64,000 bases of DNA from Trichoplusia ni (lineage: Eukaryota; Arthropoda; Insecta; Lepidoptera; Noctuidae), in the NCBI RefSeq assembly GCF_003590095.1, contig NC_039479.1:3596001-3660000 (forward strand), read 5' to 3'. The translations under genes and the position numbers were made by a program. Below, piece by piece: positions 40,703-53,600 of this stretch (positions are counted from its first letter, which is position 1; each line of letters opens with the position of its first letter). The notes beneath the pieces are model-generated. The model was not told the DNA's origin. It made no database searches and saw nothing but the letters and a program-made list of their open reading frames with translations.

Positions 40703-43066
40703 ATGCTTTATCGTCTATTTCGTGGTCGTCTAACATTCAAATTTTACATAGCCTTTACAGTTCTAGTAATAATTCTGATATGCTGTTACCTATTACCACC
40801 GATGTATCCTATTGCCCCTGTTACTGTGCCACCTAATGCTCTGCATCCTCGATCCTCACGGCACTTGTCTAAGTTAATGACCGTGGTGTTTCGTCAATTT
40901 GAAGATTTTGAAAATGACATCGCTGATAGTGTACAATCCTTTGTGTCAGCGTTTCCTAACATGCCAGTGGTGGTCATATCGGAAAGTACACCTTATCCAC
41001 CGTTCCCATTCTCTGTGACGAATGAAACTCTTCGAAATGTCAAGGTCTTGTCGCTAGAATTGAAGCTGAGCGCATCTCCTCAAGATTACAATCCTTTGGC
41101 GCAAATATTGACCGAGTATGTTTTGTTTGTACCTGACTCGACGCGAGTTTCGCGCCGTGTATTACAACTGGCGATGGCGGCGGCGGTGGCGAACCCCACT
41201 CATGCCATCGCCGTAGGGGTCGGCAACTCGCACTTGACATGCCTACATGTACAATGGAACTATGCTGACTGGACTCTGCACTATAGTAAGGATGCTTCAG
41301 GCAAGATATGTGATGCAGTACATGGGCAGCATGCGCTGTTGGTAAAGACTTCCGTCCTGCAGAAGTTACCACAGCCATTTGCATTGCCATTCACTGAAGC
41401 CCTGTACCTACAGACTACTGTAAAAGGAGTTAAGGTTTGTGTACTAAGAGCCTTACTGTTATTTTGTTTACTAAGTACCATTCAAATATTCTTACACATA
41501 AGGTTGACCATTTCCAGACTCAGTTTCGAATCACCAATCTCAACATTTATTTGAGTTGTGTGGAAAACTGTGATCCATTATTTACTTAATAACAATGAAT
41601 ACAGGTGCAGTTGTCTGATGGAAAGCTTGGTGCGGGTCGAGGAGTGCTGAAGACTCCAGGAGCCAAGCAAAGGGCTTCTCGCCACATGAGAGACTACAGG
41701 GTCGCACTTTATAAGCAGTTGGGGGTCAAGGCAGTTATTCGGGAAGATGGTAGAGTACAGTGGTTCGGCTGTAAAAGGGAGACTCAGGTTTGTTATTATT
41801 CATGTTGGTTTTTTTATTGCCTCATCATTTACTGTGTGTAGATGAGCTATTGATAACCAGAAAATTTTTGAAGGTTCATCAAAAGAAGGATCTCTGCTAT
41901 ATTTCATCTAAATAATAATGGAGGCTAGCTGTAGCTCTTGCACCCACAGCGCTGCTTCCCGTCCGTGCAAGGCACGCCGTCGTACCTGGTGTCGGGGCGC
42001 CACACGCCGCCGTGCTGCCGCCGCAACCTGCGGCGCGTGGCGGCGCACGTGCTGCACGCGCTGGCGCAGGCCGGCGCGCGCTGCTGGCTCGAGACCACCT
42101 CGCTACTGGGCGCTGTCATGAGGTACACTAACTGAGCTTACTGAGCAAGCAGAATCTTTTCCATATTGTTCATTCTTTTTCTGTATGGCAAGCTGCTGTC
42201 CTTTACAACAATTTCTGCCAGTTTTGCGTAGTGACTGAATAATAGTTGTTAATAAAAACTAAAGTGATTAATTTTTTGTTGGAATTTGAAGATAGAATAA
42301 CTAAATACATTGGCTTGTCTCACACAATTGAAACTATAGGTATAGCTCATATAGGAAAATCTACTTGTTTTGTTACTTTAAATTAATTCTAATTATTTAT
42401 AAAATTTAAGTGTTACCAGATCAATAAAACTTTCATACTGGCTTATAAACATGTAATCATTACCCACATTTTTTGTTGTACTTTATTCTAAAAGAAACAA
42501 TACCTTATTTTCAGAAGCGACATCCTACCCTGGGCTGAATACGTAGAGATCGGGATCCACGCGTCGGACGTGTCGCGCGTGTCGTGGCTGCAGCGCGGCG
42601 GCGCGGACGCGGACGGCTACGTGTGGGAGCGCGCCACTAAGGGCCACTACTACAGGGTGGCCTACTCCGCCACCAACCGCGTCTACGTGCTGATACTGCC
42701 CTTCGCGGCCCGGAACGGTACCATGTGGCCGGCTGACTGGGTCTTAGCGCACCAGAAAGAGTTCCCCGAGAGGCATCTACATCCACTTGCACAGGTAATA
42801 TGTTTTGCTTGATGTTGCTTATTTAAAACAAGTGGTTACTACATAGGCCCCTATACTTCCCCGCCTTTGCCCTTTCTCAACTGCTATAGCAATTTATACT
42901 GTCCCAAGTCTTTCTATTGTAACTAAATGACCTGAAATTATAGATAACATTCGCTGGACGTCAAGCATCGGCTCCGAACGATGCTCGCGCCTTTCTGGAC
43001 CTCAAACTGGGCGCTAACGCTGTCGAGCGGGGCGACAAACTCGGACCGAAGCTACTTTATCCGTAG
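40703..43066 (+). CDS. FKRP: Fukutin-related protein (ribitol-5-phosphate transferase family)
   Basis: In vertebrates this Golgi enzyme adds the second ribitol 5-phosphate to the O-mannosyl glycan of alpha-dystroglycan. Exons: 40703-41434, 41605-41787, 41935-42122, 42515-42794 and 42944-43066. All junctions are in phase and give 501 aa (human about 495). Residues 14-32 are a signal anchor (YIAFTVLVIILICCYLLPP) after a short basic tail, so the catalytic part is lumenal. The stem domain follows, then the FKRP/LicD-like domain with WFGCKRETQ, the YLVSGRHTPPCCRRNLR cysteine block and CWLETTSLLGAVMR. The metal site is odd: where family members have a WDxDVD-type motif this protein reads PWAEYVEIGI (373-381), and the later HVDLWPF-type strand reads YVLILPF (425-431). 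Family assignment is firm; catalytic activity is doubtful. Confidence 0.92.
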
Positions 43067-44688
43067 GATATTCAAAATTAGGTATATAGTCACAAAATCC
43101 AACCTAACTGAAAGTTATATTCGTTATTTAATTATGTTGCAATTTCAAAGTATTGTATCTGCCACTAGTCTGTTTTCTTTTACAGATTTGCACCAAAGAT
43201 ATTTTCTATTGTTATTTTTTCGTAACTCACAGGCGCTTATGACTTTGTGCTTAATTTATCGATATTTTAAGAAAAGAGTTTACGTATATTTATTCGGATG
43301 TAGGCGTCAAATGTTGCACAATTTTGTTTAGGTTTAATATTTGGAGTTTTTAGAAATCTCACTTTACACAAATTAGTTTAAGTAAACAAACCTATCATCG
43401 TTTTCGTCAATAAATTGCAATAATTTATTTAAACTAGTCACTAGTTTTAAGAGTTGTCAATAAGTAATTAGAAATTATATTTTGAATATAAGTTAGAGGA
43501 GATCTATTTATATAGTTTATCAAGAAGTATTTAATCTTATATTTTATTGTATAATAATGATGTATTGCATTTTACACTAGGTTATTTGGTATATAACAAA
43601 CAAAAACAATAATAGATTTTTAAATGGAACTAGGAATTCACAATGATAATAAGTATATAGAATCAGATTTTAATAAAACAAAGTAAATGCATGTATTAAA
43701 TCAAATATCAATTAATTATTTATATCACGTAGCTTTGTATACGAGGCAACGCAAATAGCTGACACTCAATGACGTGAAGGTAATCACTTTCTTCAGGTGG
43801 ATTTATAATTACGCGTACTTATAGAGATCGCCCGACTATTTTACCATAGCCTTTATACGTACGACAGATGTCATGAACCTCTTATTAAAAAAAAAATGAC
43901 TGGTAGTAGTCGACTGGGGCATTGGCTAAATAATAACCACGAACCAACTGGAGTCCTTAATTATGAGCTATCAGCTTAGCTCATAATAATTACGCGTGAA
44001 TAAATTCTTATCCAATAACTCTAAAGTTTGTCATGGCGATAATAGCTTGGACTCGTAAAGCTGGCGGGTAGCGATTTATGCTGCCTCGTGTACAAAGGTA
44101 CTTAGAATTATAATGATAGAATAGAAATATTAAATATTTATGTGATCTGTAGTCTAGTCCAATTTGCTTGTTGTATTGTTCTTATAAGAATTGGGTATAT
44201 TATATTGAAAGTGCAACTTTATAGATCTCAGCGTTCTAGTCTCGTGTTTAGGGGTTATTTCGGATTGCATCTGTACATTGTGGCCGATTTGGATGATTGA
44301 AAACATAGTGTGCGTTATATAGACCTGCGATACAGAGGATTAAAACACTTAACCTACTTTAAAATCATCAAAATAATGTAAGCTAACATGTTAAAAAAGC
44401 TATGAATATTAATCAAGGGGCCAGCAGAGGCCATCGTGTACAGACGCTCTATTGACCGACCATTCAAAATGGCGTCGTTCTGTTTTTAAGAGTTTATCAA
44501 AAATTGCATTTGGATTACGTGCCTTTCGCTCTTTAGACATCTTTCATTGTATTAGTTCTAAGTATTTATTTTAAAGCTTTATTAGAATAATTATACAATA
44601 ATGAGTAAAAATGTCTTTTATTTATATTAAACTAATATTAAGAATTACAATAACAATTCTTGGGGTCGCAGCGTCAGTTGGTAAATTT
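43067..44688. other. Convergent 3' region between FKRP and DNAI1
   Basis: AATAAA near 43410 may end FKRP. On the minus strand, TTTATT near 44617 lies just after the DNAI1 stop and may be its poly(A) signal. A perfect 11-bp inverted repeat is at 43960-43987. I see no further gene. Confidence 0.5.
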
Positions 44689-47600
44689 TCAATCGTCCTC
44701 AAATTTCTCGTCTACCACGCCAGTCTCGAATGGCGGGTCCCGGACTAAGCTCAGCAGCTTGTCTAATTTCAAAATCTGAACAACACAAGGTAAGATGTTA
44801 TAATTTATAAACATATATTATGAAATATTTATCAAATACATGATAATGTTAATGGAAATACCTGCAACGTTCGCTGATCAATTCCTTGAGCTTTTTTCGG
44901 TGGTTTGCACATAACTCGTAAATTGGGCGACAATTTCAAAACATGACAGGTACCTCTGAAAAACAACATGAACTATTTAAATAATTTCCAAAAACATCAA
45001 AAATGTTTTTTGTGATACTTGCCCCCAGAGAGATTTGAACTCTCGACCCCTGGTTTACAAGACCAGTGCTCTAACCCCTGAGCTATGGAGGCTATACGTG
45101 TGACGGTGAAATAGGTTTATCATTGCTGTGGGCAAAGACGATAGTGTGACGAGAATAAAATTGATAGTAAATAATGTGATTTCATGTTTTAGTAATTGTA
45201 TTAGTTTGATATTAATCTTAATGAATGACGTCAGTGTATATTTTTAATATGTCAAAGAAAATTGAATAAAGTATTTTCATAGTTGATTGCATTTTACTCA
45301 TATTAGGAAATTAGAATAAAGAGTATATAAAGAGTATAATATAATTTTTAGCCTAAAGCATTTTAGGGATTAAAGTGGATGTCAATGTTGTGCACTGCCG
45401 AGCGAGTCACAATTATAAGCAAATTGACAATATAAAATAACACAGTTACGCAAAAACATGGCCGAATACACTATGGAGTTTTACTATAGATTTGTAGCTT
45501 TAAATGGACTAATAAAGATGAGTCCTCAGCCACAATAAAAAAAACTTACTTGGTGTCCCCACAGACTATAACAGGCAGTTTCACATTGAAGTCGACCCTG
45601 GTCAGCTTCTTGGTCTTCTTGGACACCACAGCCTGCACGCAGATCGGACGATACTTGTCCACGTTCAAGTCAAACACGTACACCTAGTAAAAGCCGTTTA
45701 CTTTGTACTTTTGTAAAAATAGTTTGTAACAGTTATTAAAAGTTCCTGAAAGAAAACTAATAGCATTAATAAAAGTACATAAAATAACACATTGCTTTTA
45801 ATTGGGTAGGCGCTTTTTATCTTCAATTTATCCAGTTTTATTTGATTGATGTATAATATTACTTTACTGTACCTACTTTTAGTTAAACAATAACTTTTTT
45901 TTTTAAACGACTCCCGCAAACTAAGGCATTCATTCCTTGTGTCGCGGGGGTTTACAAACATACAACTCACATGCACAAAGACACCCAACTTAGTTGTTTT
46001 ATAAATGCTTTTAGGGTCTATTCGACATGACTTATTTTATTAATATGGTAATGGAAACGTGGAAGCTTGATAATAAGGAAATAAAAAAGATCTCTTCCGA
46101 AACAGCATTATTTTTCCTTTAACACGTGGCGTTATGTTCTCTAAAGTCCAAAATGTCCCAAAATAACCTTTAAAATTGGTGTTACTTTATTACTTTAGAA
46201 ACATTACTAGTTTAATTTTAATAAACAACTATATAATAATGACGCGTAAGGACTTATATATGTAAATAATATTGTGTAGACAGTTGCTACCGAACGGTGT
46301 ATTGACCTTGAGGGCACGGCGTGCGGGCGGATGAGTCTCTGCTCTTCACTTTAATGATTCTACATGCAATGATTCTTTGTTTGTAACCTTCTTCTTTCTT
46401 ATTTTATGTGCATGGTTCTGGTACAAGTTGGTGTCAGAGTATTGAAACCGCTGTAGGGGTCTGGCGTGGTTTTTACACTCACTCTTGTGTATTATCGGTT
46501 CAAAAATGATCCCACGGAAACATTATAAGTACCTTAATTAAGTAATACCAGGACAAAAACTATCCGTACACCTTTCTTTTTTTTTGCTTAGGCGGGGGAA
46601 CTATACCTAGCATGTTGAAAGTTGTAGATAGAGACTTGAATATTTTATGTAATATTTTTTAAGTTTAGCTTAACTTTTCTTACACGCACTACACTTACGG
46701 TTACCTAAAATGTTTTCACTGACTATCAACTACATAGATCTTGAAAAGCACCTATTTTACATGGTTACCTTTCCATCGGCAGTGCAGGCGGCGAACACAG
46801 TGCTCGAGTATGGAGCCCACTTCACATCGCCCACGGGTGATCCCAGCTCGAACATAAAGAGAGGCTCACTGCGAAATGGAAAATATGTTACATCATACAG
46901 CAAGTCAAGTGCCCGTCGGTGTTGCGATACCCATACTTAGGGCTTCGTATAAACTGGCTGAAGATAAACAAATCGATTGCGTGACAAACTCATTAATTAT
47001 GACCGTAACAATCGTTATTTAACCTCGATTTTAATTTTTAGTACTTGTTTTTGCAGCGGCAGCAGAAAATATCACTTGTGAAAATTTTTACTGTCTAGCT
47101 GGTTGCATGTCAACAACTGCGATGGTTCATGACATAGACTCTGTTTCATGAAATAAGTCCCGCGGGTGTGTCGCTAGTACCTATCTATGCCAATGCATCA
47201 TTTTAGTTCTCACTATTTTCCGCGGGACTTCTTTTAGAGATTACAACCTGGTGACGGTTGGACAGAAATACGGACCGATGGCGGACCCTCAGTTAAAGGG
47301 TTCCGCTTTTACCCAATCATTTTTTTCAAAGAGAACGACTCCCTTATCCCTAGCCCTAACCCTTACTGTCCCACTATAGGGCAAACATCTCCCATCAATT
47401 TACCCCTTTTCTCTGGTCTATTGCTTCTTCTATCCATTACTGGTGGCTCATTCGAGGACGTCCTCGTTGCCGCTTTACGTCTTCGTTGGAAATTATAGCT
47501 AATACTGAATTTAATATAACATATAGTCACTCACTCTCTCCCATCCTCCCATATCTTGACGCGCCAGTCACCGGAACAGCTCGCGTAGATGCTGTTGTTA

Positions 47601-50600
47601 TAGCAGTTGTAGTGGATCCTGTAGACGGGCATGTGATGACCCTGCACGGAGCGCACGTAGTTCCTGTTGTACTTGAGCGAGCACGTGTGGATCATGCCGT
47701 CCTCCGTGCCCACCATGAAGATCTCCGGCTTGTCGGGGTGGAAGCAGATGCAGCTGCCGCAGCCTGGTAGGAAAGTTCAGGATGCAGAGAGGGAGTTTAT
47801 GGTGAGATGCTTAAGTTAATCGATTTCCTAAATAGACATTTAGTGCTTCCAGGTGTCCGGATCAAGCCAACGTAGTTAGGCTTTAGATTGCGAATCCGAC
47901 CAACATTGATGGTGGTCGGTTTGTCCGAACTTTGTGAGACGGCTTTCGATTTTTTTCTTACAAGAGCTGGATTTGAAAACCTAGTTTGTCGTACCCTTTA
48001 ATACTGAACATAAGAATTTCGATAAAGTAGCTAGTCCGGCTTTTATGTCCAAAGGTCCGGCCAGACTAGCAGACCGTCTGTCCGGGTATAAGGTTTGGCG
48101 ACCTGGAAACCCTAATATTTGACTATTACCATTCTGAAAACTAATCTGCGCATAACAAGCGTAGATATTGTAAAAGCCTTGCTTTCATTGCTTGGAAAGA
48201 TTTGGCAGTTTCCAGTGCGATAAATGAATGAATATTGATCTCACTGTTAACAGTGAGCATGGTGCCATCAGGTCCGGGGATTGGCGGCACGTTGGAGGTG
48301 AGTGTGATGATGGTTGTGGCCTGCAGCTCTCCCGGCATCACCGCCCACTGCACCACGCGTCCGTCGCCCGAGATCGAGAAGAATGATGGCTCGCCGTCGA
48401 TCAGACGAGGGCCCCAGCGTATCTAGAGAAAAGAAGAGAAAAATAATTTTGACTTTATTTCCTTTTTTTGCTTTGAAACCAATTTGAGTCTCGCAATTCA
48501 ATTCATTAATTTCATAGCATCATTTTACATCTATTTAGGACTTTAGGTTTACGGCATTTTCGAAGCTTTTTTTCAAAGACATTTCAAATCAAAAGTCAAT
48601 TTTATTCAAATTAGGGTACTACGTGGCACTTTTTTCAAGGCTAAATTACATGGACGGTACTCAGTTTCGCCCACCCTTAACTTTGAATCCTGGAAAACAC
48701 AACCAGACTTGATGCGAATGTCGACGATTCATACTTTCACGCATCAAATCAATCATGGTAATTTTTAGTCTGCGACCTTAGCAACCAAACCGAAACCATA
48801 AAAAATAAATACATAATAAATCATTCAAAACTGATGAACACAATCTTATTAAACGGCGAGTGATTGTTTATAATACAGAAAACATTACTGCCAGTTAGCA
48901 CAACTTCAAAGAATCGCTCAATATAATACGCGATGTGTATTTTAAAGTGAAATCTCTCAAGGACCGACCTCCCACACGATGTTGCAGTGTTTGTCCCGAA
49001 CGGAATCCGATTTGTACTGGTAAGACGACTCCAGGGTCAGTTGGGCGTTGTATACACACACGTTACCATCGTAGAGTCCTGAAAACAACGAAACAATTAA
49101 TTTGCTTCACTTTTTATTTAACGAGTATTTATCGCTTGCACGGTTAAAACACTGAACCAATTTATCTCCAAATTTATGATAGCCAATGTCTCCGCCTTTT
49201 TGCAATAGTCATCATGGATATAATATAGCAGAGCTATTTCACGGTATTGAATCCTGGATTTAAACAAATGCTGATTATAGTGGTTTTAGGAATAAGGCTA
49301 AAATAAATAATTTACTTTGGGTGCCTTCGACACAATTCAATGATTGCTTGACGACCTCCGTGGTCGAGTGGCGTAGGTACACACCGGTTTCAAGGTATCG
49401 CTAGCTCTGAGGTCCCGGGTTCGATCCCCGGTCGGGTCAATGTAGAAATTCACATTTCTACATTGTCTCGGGTCTGGGTGTGTGTGGTACCTTCGTTGTA
49501 TCTGAATTACTTTGGGTTCAGAACAATGTATGTGATGTTTTCCGCATTTATTTATTTATAGATAAATTGATAAGAGGTGATGAAAATAATTGCCACAGAA
49601 ACAACTTGATTTGTACAAACAAATAAGTAGCGATTATATTTTCCAGGCTTCTCGAAATATTTTAAGCTGCTAACCATGGATTTTCTCAACCTATCTGTTT
49701 AATATCAACATTATGAGTATGTTTACAATGTAATTAGCTCAATTACCGATTTTTCCCGACACAAACATTACACGACGGCATCCAGACAGATTAAAAAAAA
49801 AAGATCACACATTTTTTTAATTGCACTACAAAAAAAGAAAACATTCTTTACACAGAGTAACAATTTCCTAAACGTCACGTACTGGTAATTTTTATTTGAT
49901 GCCATGAAATCAAAAGCATTTGAACAAAAAAAAATGTTGAAACCTTTTTTTACTATTTCCCTTACTTATATATTATTAGAAACTGATTTTTATTTTTTGA
50001 TTAAATGCCACTACGTACCGACACATATAAGGTAAGGTATATCCGTATAGACATCGAGACATATGACGGGAGACTCCGTGATCACCGAGTACTCCGGGTA
50101 CGCGGGGTTCTTGATGCTGTACAGGCACAGGCAGCCTATCTTCTGCTGGTTTGTGAAGTCCACTGCGAAGGTATTGTTCTTATTATTTTTAAGGAAAACG
50201 CTAGAGGTACCGATAGCCGGGAACCTGTGACTTAAAGTGTAAATTAAATTTTCTTCTACTGTATACTGCCAAAGGACATGACACAATAATTTTGAAAATT
50301 ATCAAAAATACGCAAGCATCTTTCACAGCGTTTCCTTCTATTGGGAATTTTTACGTTTATACTTTCGTTTATTCCAACGTGTATAGGCAGTAAACTTGAT
50401 AGCGTGTTGACAGTGTCCATTAGCCGAACACTATTTCGAGTACGAGAAGCTAAGTGGTTAATAACCATCGCTCTCTTCATTAACAACACAAATAAACAAG
50501 AGAACCACTAAAAATAACCAAGTTTACAACTCGTAGAGGAACATTTGACCTAAAATTATATAATGCCCAACCTTCGGAACGGTTTGGGCGTTATTGTCGC

Positions 50601-53600
50601 ATGCTCAATGAAGTCGAGTGTCAAGTGGGTATTCTGTACAGATTGGCTAACCGTTGTCACCCCTTTGTACAATTGCTTCCCATTCACAGCGAGAATGGAA
50701 ACTGTTTTGGTACGGAGATCGCGACAAATGGACGTAGCATGATGAATGTATCTCCTTGTTATGATCGCGTGACTTCAGATGTGTATTGCGATGAAAAATG
50801 GGTGAAGGTGAATTTAGATGAACGATTAACGGATTGTATATTTAAAGCATCCAGGTTTCTTCAAAAGCTTCTTCTATAGACATAGACTGAAAAAAAGAGT
50901 CGTGATTACCATTAAAGCATGCAACGGTTTCCAACAATATCTGATAATAGAACAAGCAAGACTATTTTTGAATTTTGCATCATCGTGGAATTAAATCGGA
51001 GTTCGGTGGTCTTACCGCGACGTTCAGCTATCTTTCCGAGTTATCATTGACCATGAGCACAAGGTAAAGGCCTTCAATTTTAATCTATTCGGAAGTCTTT
51101 TTGTTTTACTATCTGATATCTCAAAAACAAAAACAAAACTCGCTACCACCCATGTGAAAGCTAAAAAATTTGCTACTTTTTAATTGAATTTAGGTTTCAA
51201 GGTTTACTTACATGATCCATAGGCTACCGCAAAAAGATCTTGGTAGTGAGGATTCCACTGCACGTCACAGACCGCGTGGCACCTCATCGGCTCGAACTGG
51301 AACTTCCAGAGAGGCAGCAAGGAGCCCATGCCCTCACGGAACTCATCCGATGGGTCGTCCCAGTAACGGTAGTCTTGGGCTGGTGATAAACACAATGGTA
51401 TATTACAGTTATTTCTGATAAGTTTCATCTGGAAAGCCTCACTTAAGAAGAGGTGAAAGGGAGACAATACATAGGGTCTCCTGCCATCTTTAAATGGTTC
51501 TCATGTGCCGTAAATATAATTTGCTTTAAGATGAGGCGCTAAACATCTTGCTATAGATGGGAAGATAGCGATAGCATAAATAGATATGGTAGTTAAAGTT
51601 CCATAGTAACGGAACGGATAAATTTTGTCTGTCTTAACAGTTGCGTCTCAAGCTGTGACTGCGACAATCAATCAATCTAAAATGATTAACGGATAGAGTG
51701 AAATTCTGCGCTAGGTAGCAACAATTTGACCTTTGATAGGTCAACTACAGGCTGGATACCATGATACCAAATGATTATTAGATAAAGAGCTGAACAATCT
51801 TAGCCATAGTATCCTCAAGTCTTGTATTGATTTAATATTTTGTGATTTAGGATTGTTTTTTTTGGGAATGGCCTTCAGTAATACCTGGTGTAGTGTGTCT
51901 ATTCATAGCAGGTCAATGAAAAATATTTTTTTGGCTTCCTTTGTAACACTGATGTCCTCATGCGATAGGAGTTTGCTTTCAAGCAATGACGCTGTCTTGT
52001 TTCAAAGTACTCTCATTTATGGTGGTATTGTTAAGAGTTTTCCTGTTACGAGCAGTAGTATTCTTCATTCTTTTAGATAGATCGTAATATAGAAATGTAT
52101 GGCAAGAGCTGTCAAATTTCTTATTTTTTAAGATTGTAACATGTAACGAACTTGGATTGATGAACTTGGTTCTGCGGGGCTAATTTGTAAATCTTACTTA
52201 ACTCAGCGTGCCACCCAGAAAACAAAAAAAAAACGGGTCTAGCCGTTTTGGAAGGAGGTAAGTGACAGTCAGGTGCAAAAGAGTTATCTAAGATTTTATT
52301 TTCTGCGTTCCAGAACAATTGTCTCAATGGACTTCTTATGATGCCAAAAAATTAAAAACTGTTTCTTAAGCTATGTATGCGTTATGCCGTACTACTAGTT
52401 ATATAAGTTACCGATATCATCGTATATGTTTTGGTTGACAAGCCTCTCGAGGATGGCCCACGCTTCTCGGATCCTCTGTGCCAGCTTCTCATCATGGATC
52501 TGCTGCTCAGTCTTTACGTGTTTTGCTTTCTTCTTCCTCAACTGTTATATAATGATAATTATTAGATTTGTTGACGAACAGGATGTTTCGTAAAAATGAC
52601 TAGAAAACGTAGAAATGTAATTGTGAAAAAAGAAAAAAAGCTTTTGTTTCGTTACTGGTAGCGTTAAGTATTTAAAACAAAATATGAAGCTCATAAAATA
52701 GTCACAAAGGGTTTTAACCGTCTAAAAATCTGAATACATGAATCGAATATTTAAGGAATGCTGAAAGAAAATTTCTGCTCGAGTGCATAGATTGAGTGTT
52801 AAATCTTTTTTTATTCACCTCAAAATTACCTTCAGTTTGCGTTTGTTGTAAGTATACAAGATTAGAAACAACAAAATACTCAATAATACTCTTCTATCAA
52901 TATAAAACCGAAACATTGGAGTCAACAAAACAAGCTAACACATTAACATGCTCCTGTAAACTAATATTTATTTGAGTAATACTAACAGATATTCGTGGAT
53001 GAGTAATTATAATACAATGTTTGTACTAGATACTGGTAACTATTATTGTACGCTCAATCCGGTGTGAGTGGACCATTACACTAGTATATATGTGTATAAG
53101 TGTGGGCCAGAGTGTTGGCAATAGAATTATCAATATATTGAGTGTCTATTAAATATTGGAAACCAGTTTCGTTCCATTTTGATCTTTATACAGTAGGAAT
53201 TAAGCTAGAATGGATTGCAGACTTTTGCGCTAATAAAACAAAGGTCTCTCTTTCTTTTAGCATTTCTTAAAAGTGCTTAAAATAATGATAAGTTAAATGA
53301 TGATAAGTTTTTAATTTTAAGGAAATATTACGATCTCGTTCAAGTAAAAAAATATATTCCATTATTTAAAAAATCAAAACAAAAAAAAAACTCTGTAAAT
53401 ATAAAACGCAACACAAACGGTTCAGTCTAATAACTCTGTAATTTAAATGTGTTATTGTATGAACAGTTAATTAGTTACTCTTTTAGGTCTCTCCTCCTCC
53501 TTTTCCTTCATCTTCCTCGTGTAGTCCTCTTGGTAGAAGTCGAATATAATGCATTGTAACGCCGTCGCACCGAAGTTGGCTCGCGGCGGCGGCACGGTCT

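Noticed and set aside
41040..41390. Minus-strand frame across FKRP exon 1
   Set aside because: Antisense shadow of an in-phase coding exon with clear homology on the plus strand.
49356..49445. tRNA gene in DNAI1 intron
   Set aside because: Same reason: tRNA-like head only, with a SINE body behind it.
50601..50879. 92-codon plus-strand frame in a DNAI1 intron
   Set aside because: No family resemblance, no splice or promoter support; length is compatible with chance.
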